From positions 1 to 6,118 of the forward strand of contig DRKV01000047.1 in assembly GCA_011051635.1 (NCBI GenBank): 6,118 nucleotides of DNA, given 5' to 3'. Of this stretch, positions 3,310 to 6,118 are shown one piece after another; within the stretch, counting starts at the first letter, position 1, and each line of letters opens with the position of its first letter. This stretch comes from Chloroflexota bacterium (GTDB taxonomy: Bacteria > Chloroflexota > Anaerolineae > Anaerolineales > DRKV01). The notes under the pieces are model-generated. The model searched no databases. It saw nothing but the letters and a program-made list of their open reading frames with translations, and had not been told where the DNA came from. Both the position numbers and the translations under genes were made by a program.

Positions 3310-5619
3310 ATGAGCGACCTGCAAAGCCTCCACATCCACATAGACGGCCTCCTGGAAGGCGTCGGTTTCCGCCCCTTTGTGTACAGTCTGGCGGAAAGTT
3401 TGCGCGTGGGCGGGTGGATATGCTCCACCCCCGCGGGAGCCGACATCACCGTGGAGGGAGCGCCGGAGGCCGTGCATCGCTTCGTCCAACTCGTTCAGGA
3501 GAAGGCCCCGCCCCTGGCGCACATAGACGCCATCCGCATCGAGCAAATCCCCCCCAGCGGTTCTTTCACCTTTCAGATTCTGCCATCGGCAGGCTACGAG
3601 CAGGATTTTCAGCCTCTCCCGCCGGATATCGGAATCTGCGAAGACTGCCGCAAAGAACTCTTCGACCCCGCCGACCGGCGTTACCGCTACCCCTTCATCT
3701 CTTGCGCCAACTGCGGCCCGCGCTTCAGCATTCTGGAGCAGGCTCCCTACCAGCGCGGCAACACCGCTATGGCGGCCTTCGAGATGTGCGAAGCCTGCGC
3801 GCGGGAATACAACGACCCCGCAAACCGCCGTTACCACGCCCACCCCATCGCCTGTGAGACCTGCGGCCCGCAGGTGTGGCTCGAAATCCCCGGAGAGCGG
3901 GACGCGCCCCCTTTGCGGGGTGCTTCCGCTATAGAAAAAGCCCGCCAACTTATCGCCGAGGGCCGCATCGTCGCCATCAAGGACACCGGGGGCTACCGCC
4001 TGCTGTGCGACGCCGCAAACCCCGAGGCGGTAGCGGAACTCCGCCGCCGCAAACGCCGCCCCCACAAACCCTTTGCCGTCATCGTCGGGGAGATGCACGC
4101 AGCGGAACAACTCTGCCGCATGGGACAAGCCGCCCGCGACCTGTTGAACGCCCCCCAGCGTCCCGTCGTCGTGCTGGAACGCCGCCCCGATGCGCCCATC
4201 GCGCCCGAAGTGGCCCCCGCCCAGAACACCCTGGGCGTGATGCTCCCCTACACCGCCCTGCACCATCTCCTTCTGGAAAGCGCCCCCGGCTTCCCCTCCG
4301 CCCTGGTCATCACCAGCGGCAATCCCAACGAAGAACCCCTCGTGAAGGAGAACGCCGAAGCGCGGCGGCGGCTGGCTCCCCTGGCCGACGCCGTCCTGAT
4401 GCACGACCTGGAAATCCAGACGCGCTGCCACGATTCCGTCGTGCGCGTCTTCCAGGGGCACGCTTACCCCCTGCGCCGCGCCCGCGGCTACGTCCCCTCC
4501 CCGCTGCGCCTGGCGCACAAAGGCATCCCCGTCCTGGCAACGGGAGGGGAACTAAAGAGCACTTTTTGCCTCACCAATCAGGAGTACGCTTTCCCCGGTC
4601 AGCACATCCACGGAGGGGAGAACCAGCGCACCCTGCGGGTCTTCGCCGAGCACGTCGCCCGCATGGAGCGCCTGTTCCACATTCGCCCCGAGGCGGTTGC
4701 CTGCGACTTGCATCCCGGCTATCTCTCCACCCGTTACGCGCGGGAGCGCGCCGAATCCGAGGGCCTGCCCCTCATCCGGGTGCAGCACCACCACGCCCAC
4801 ATCGTCTCCTGCATGGCCGAACACCAGATTCCCGATGATGAACCCGTCATCGGAGTGACCTTCGACCGCACGGGATACAGCCCTGTGGAAGGGGAAACCT
4901 GGGGCGGGGAATTCCTGCTCAGCACCTATACCGATTTCCAGCGCGCTTACCACCTGGACGACATCCCCCTGCCCGGCGGGGAACAGGCCGTGCGCCATCC
5001 CTGGCGGCAGGCGCTGGCCTGGCTGGAGCGCGCCGGCATCCCCTGGACCCAAGACCTGCCCCCCGTCCAGCACGTGCTGCGGCAGGGCGACCGGCGCACC
5101 TTGCAGGCCATCCAGCGGCAAATGCAGAACGCCACCACCGTCCAGCGCTCCTCCAGCGTGGGGCTGCTTTTCGATGCCGTGGCTTCCCTGATTGGCATCC
5201 GCCACGAAATCAGTTACACCGGCCAGGCCGCCATGGAACTGGAAGCCCGCGTCGCTTCCCATCAATTCGGGTTGTACCCGCTTCTGATTACCGGCGAAGT
5301 CATTGACCCCGTCCTGACCATCCGCCGCATCGTGGACGATTTGCGCGACGGCGTGCCGCAGGGCGTCATCGTGGCGCGCTTCCACAACACGATTGTCATG
5401 ATGGTGCATGAAGGCTGCCGCAAAATCCGAGAAGAGCGGGGTATCCGCCGGGTGGTGCTAAGCGGCTGCATCTGGCAAAACGCCACCCTGCTGGGGCGCG
5501 CCGTCGAGACGCTGCGCAATGATGATTTTGAGGTCTGTTTTCATCGGCAGGTTCCCCCCAACGACGGCGGCCTGGCGCTGGGCCAGGCCGTGATAGCGAT
5601 GCACCGCCTGAAAGGCTGA
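3310..5619 (+). CDS. hypF: Carbamoyltransferase HypF, [NiFe]-hydrogenase maturation
   Basis: HypF (769 residues, normal length) converts carbamoyl phosphate to carbamoyl-AMP and transfers the carbamoyl group to the HypE C-terminal Cys, the source of the active-site CN ligands. Domains in order: acylphosphatase (about 6-92, EGVGFRPF with R21); two zinc fingers (C110/C113/C132/C135 and C160/C163/C182/C185, each CxxC-18-CxxC); YrdC-like domain (about 205-390, KRRPHKPFAV and SGNPNEEP); Kae1-like domain (about 407-769) with HHHAH (493-497), D519, GQAAMELEA (638-646) and NDGGLALGQA (751-760). The frame is intact. Several usually conserved residues differ: Gln to E16 and the catalytic Asn to S39 in the acylphosphatase domain, H374 in the DDSVVR motif, HGG (434-436) for the usual GDL, R520 in DGTGYG, and C720 in SGGVFQN. 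The start at 3310 fits the domain; CCTCTCC, not a Shine-Dalgarno, precedes it. It lies 16 bp after vkor, so the two are probably cotranscribed. Confidence 0.96.
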   Translation: MSDLQSLHIHIDGLLEGVGFRPFVYSLAESLRVGGWICSTPAGADITVEGAPEAVHRFVQLVQEKAPPLAHIDAIRIEQIPPSGSFTFQILPSAGYEQDFQPLPPDIGICEDCRKELFDPADRRYRYPFISCANCGPRFSILEQAPYQRGNTAMAAFEMCEACAREYNDPANRRYHAHPIACETCGPQVWLEIPGERDAPPLRGASAIEKARQLIAEGRIVAIKDTGGYRLLCDAANPEAVAELRRRKRRPHKPFAVIVGEMHAAEQLCRMGQAARDLLNAPQRPVVVLERRPDAPIAPEVAPAQNTLGVMLPYTALHHLLLESAPGFPSALVITSGNPNEEPLVKENAEARRRLAPLADAVLMHDLEIQTRCHDSVVRVFQGHAYPLRRARGYVPSPLRLAHKGIPVLATGGELKSTFCLTNQEYAFPGQHIHGGENQRTLRVFAEHVARMERLFHIRPEAVACDLHPGYLSTRYARERAESEGLPLIRVQHHHAHIVSCMAEHQIPDDEPVIGVTFDRTGYSPVEGETWGGEFLLSTYTDFQRAYHLDDIPLPGGEQAVRHPWRQALAWLERAGIPWTQDLPPVQHVLRQGDRRTLQAIQRQMQNATTVQRSSSVGLLFDAVASLIGIRHEISYTGQAAMELEARVASHQFGLYPLLITGEVIDPVLTIRRIVDDLRDGVPQGVIVARFHNTIVMMVHEGCRKIREERGIRRVVLSGCIWQNATLLGRAVETLRNDDFEVCFHRQVPPNDGGLALGQAVIAMHRLKG

Positions 5620-5621
5620 AT

Positions 5622-6118
5622 TCACTCTCGGTCCAGCCACAACTCGCGGTATTCGCGGCGCCAGTCGGCGGCAAAACGCAGCGCCACGAGGACGGCATCC
5701 AGAAAGGCGAACCACACCAGCGAGGCGGGAAAACGCAGCAAATAAAACGCAGGGGGCAAGATGACCGCCGTCAAGACGGTAGCGCGCGCCCCGTGCCGCC
5801 AGAGGAGCAGCACCGCAATCAAAACCCCCAAAGCGATGAAGAAACTCAAAGGGTAGAGCGCCAGCAAGCCGCCCGCGGTGGTTGCCAGTCCCATCCCGCC
5901 CCGAAAATCGGCGAACAGCGGCCAGATGTGTCCTGCTACGGCACACACCCCGGCCAGCACAGGCCAGTACCACGCTCCGCCAAAGCGCAGGGCCAGCCAG
6001 ACGGGCAGGAAGCCTTTGGCGATGTCCAGCACAAGCACCAGCGCGCCCCATCCAAAACCCAGGGTGCGAATGACGTTGGTGGTCGTGGCGTGCCCCGAAC
6101 CGGCGGTACGGATGTCAA
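5622..6118 (-). CDS. plsY: PlsY-like glycerol-3-phosphate acyltransferase (partial, 5' end beyond window)
   Basis: The frame is open from the right edge (first full codon 6114-6116) to TGA at 5622-5624, giving 164 residues. PlsY is a membrane enzyme that transfers acyl from acyl-phosphate to glycerol 3-phosphate in phospholipid synthesis. Visible family marks are DIRTAGSGHATTTNVIRTLG (residues 1-20; motif 1, normally GSGNxGATN), LDIAKGFLPV (30-39) and GHIWPLFADFRGGMGLAT (62-79; motif 2, normally GGKGVAT). Several hydrophobic helices follow. A GTG at 6036-6038 could be mistaken for a start, but motif 1 lies before it and is in frame. Motif 1 is altered, the motif 2 lysine is M75 (codon 5892-5894), and the end (residues about 146-164) lacks the H..NI.RLL.G.E motif 3. 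The family call is firm; activity is doubtful, and a PlsY paralogue with another role is possible. It converges on hypF with 2 bp between stop codons. Confidence 0.85.
   Translation of the reverse strand, partial: DIRTAGSGHATTTNVIRTLGFGWGALVLVLDIAKGFLPVWLALRFGGAWYWPVLAGVCAVAGHIWPLFADFRGGMGLATTAGGLLALYPLSFFIALGVLIAVLLLWRHGARATVLTAVILPPAFYLLRFPASLVWFAFLDAVLVALRFAADWRREYRELWLDRE

Noticed and set aside
3202..4518. 438-codon open frame antisense to vkor and hypF
   Set aside because: It overlaps two well-supported genes and resembles no known protein; typical GC-rich antisense artefact.
5936..6118. 60-codon - strand frame at the right edge
   Set aside because: It overlaps the plsY-like gene in another frame, and the plsY frame holds the conserved GSG and NVIRTLG motifs.

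Overview
The window is a GC-rich bacterial segment carrying the 3' part of a [NiFe]-hydrogenase locus. On the + strand it reads: the last 39 codons of a hydrogenase small subunit (hoxY type), a complete large subunit (hoxH), its dedicated maturation endopeptidase (hoxW/hyaD family), a VKOR-family membrane thiol oxidoreductase, and full-length hypF. A PlsY-like acyltransferase gene, cut by the right edge, converges on hypF from the - strand. HoxH closely resembles the large subunit of cytoplasmic bidirectional NAD(P)-linked (group 3d) hydrogenases.

The genes fit one pathway. HoxY/HoxH form the hydrogenase module. HypF starts synthesis of the CN ligands of the Ni-Fe site from carbamoyl phosphate. 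The HoxW-type protease cuts the HoxH C-terminal tail after metal insertion. VKOR oxidises extracytoplasmic thiols through quinone and has no obvious role in hydrogenase maturation. It lies 231 bp after hoxW and only 16 bp before hypF, so vkor and hypF look like a separate transcription unit.

The most unusual part is the non-coding DNA. The three long gaps (122-348, 1768-2009, 2472-2702) are largely built of short tandem repeats with unit lengths of 7, 8, 9 and 14-15 bp. All three end in a C-rich, almost G-free octamer tract that reaches, or nearly reaches, the next ATG. None of the four visible start codons has a normally spaced Shine-Dalgarno sequence. The first gap also holds a perfect 15-bp inverted repeat with a 3-nt loop and a canonical G-quadruplex motif. 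The two remaining junctions are very short (16 bp and 2 bp).

The host is probably a member of Chloroflexota (Anaerolineae or a relative). I infer this from the GC-rich genes, the VKOR, the group 3d hydrogenase and the style of the short tandem repeats, which I recall from such genomes. A cyanobacterium with short tandemly repeated repetitive sequences is a less likely alternative. This assignment cannot be proved from the window. I saw no tRNA, rRNA, CRISPR array or transposase.
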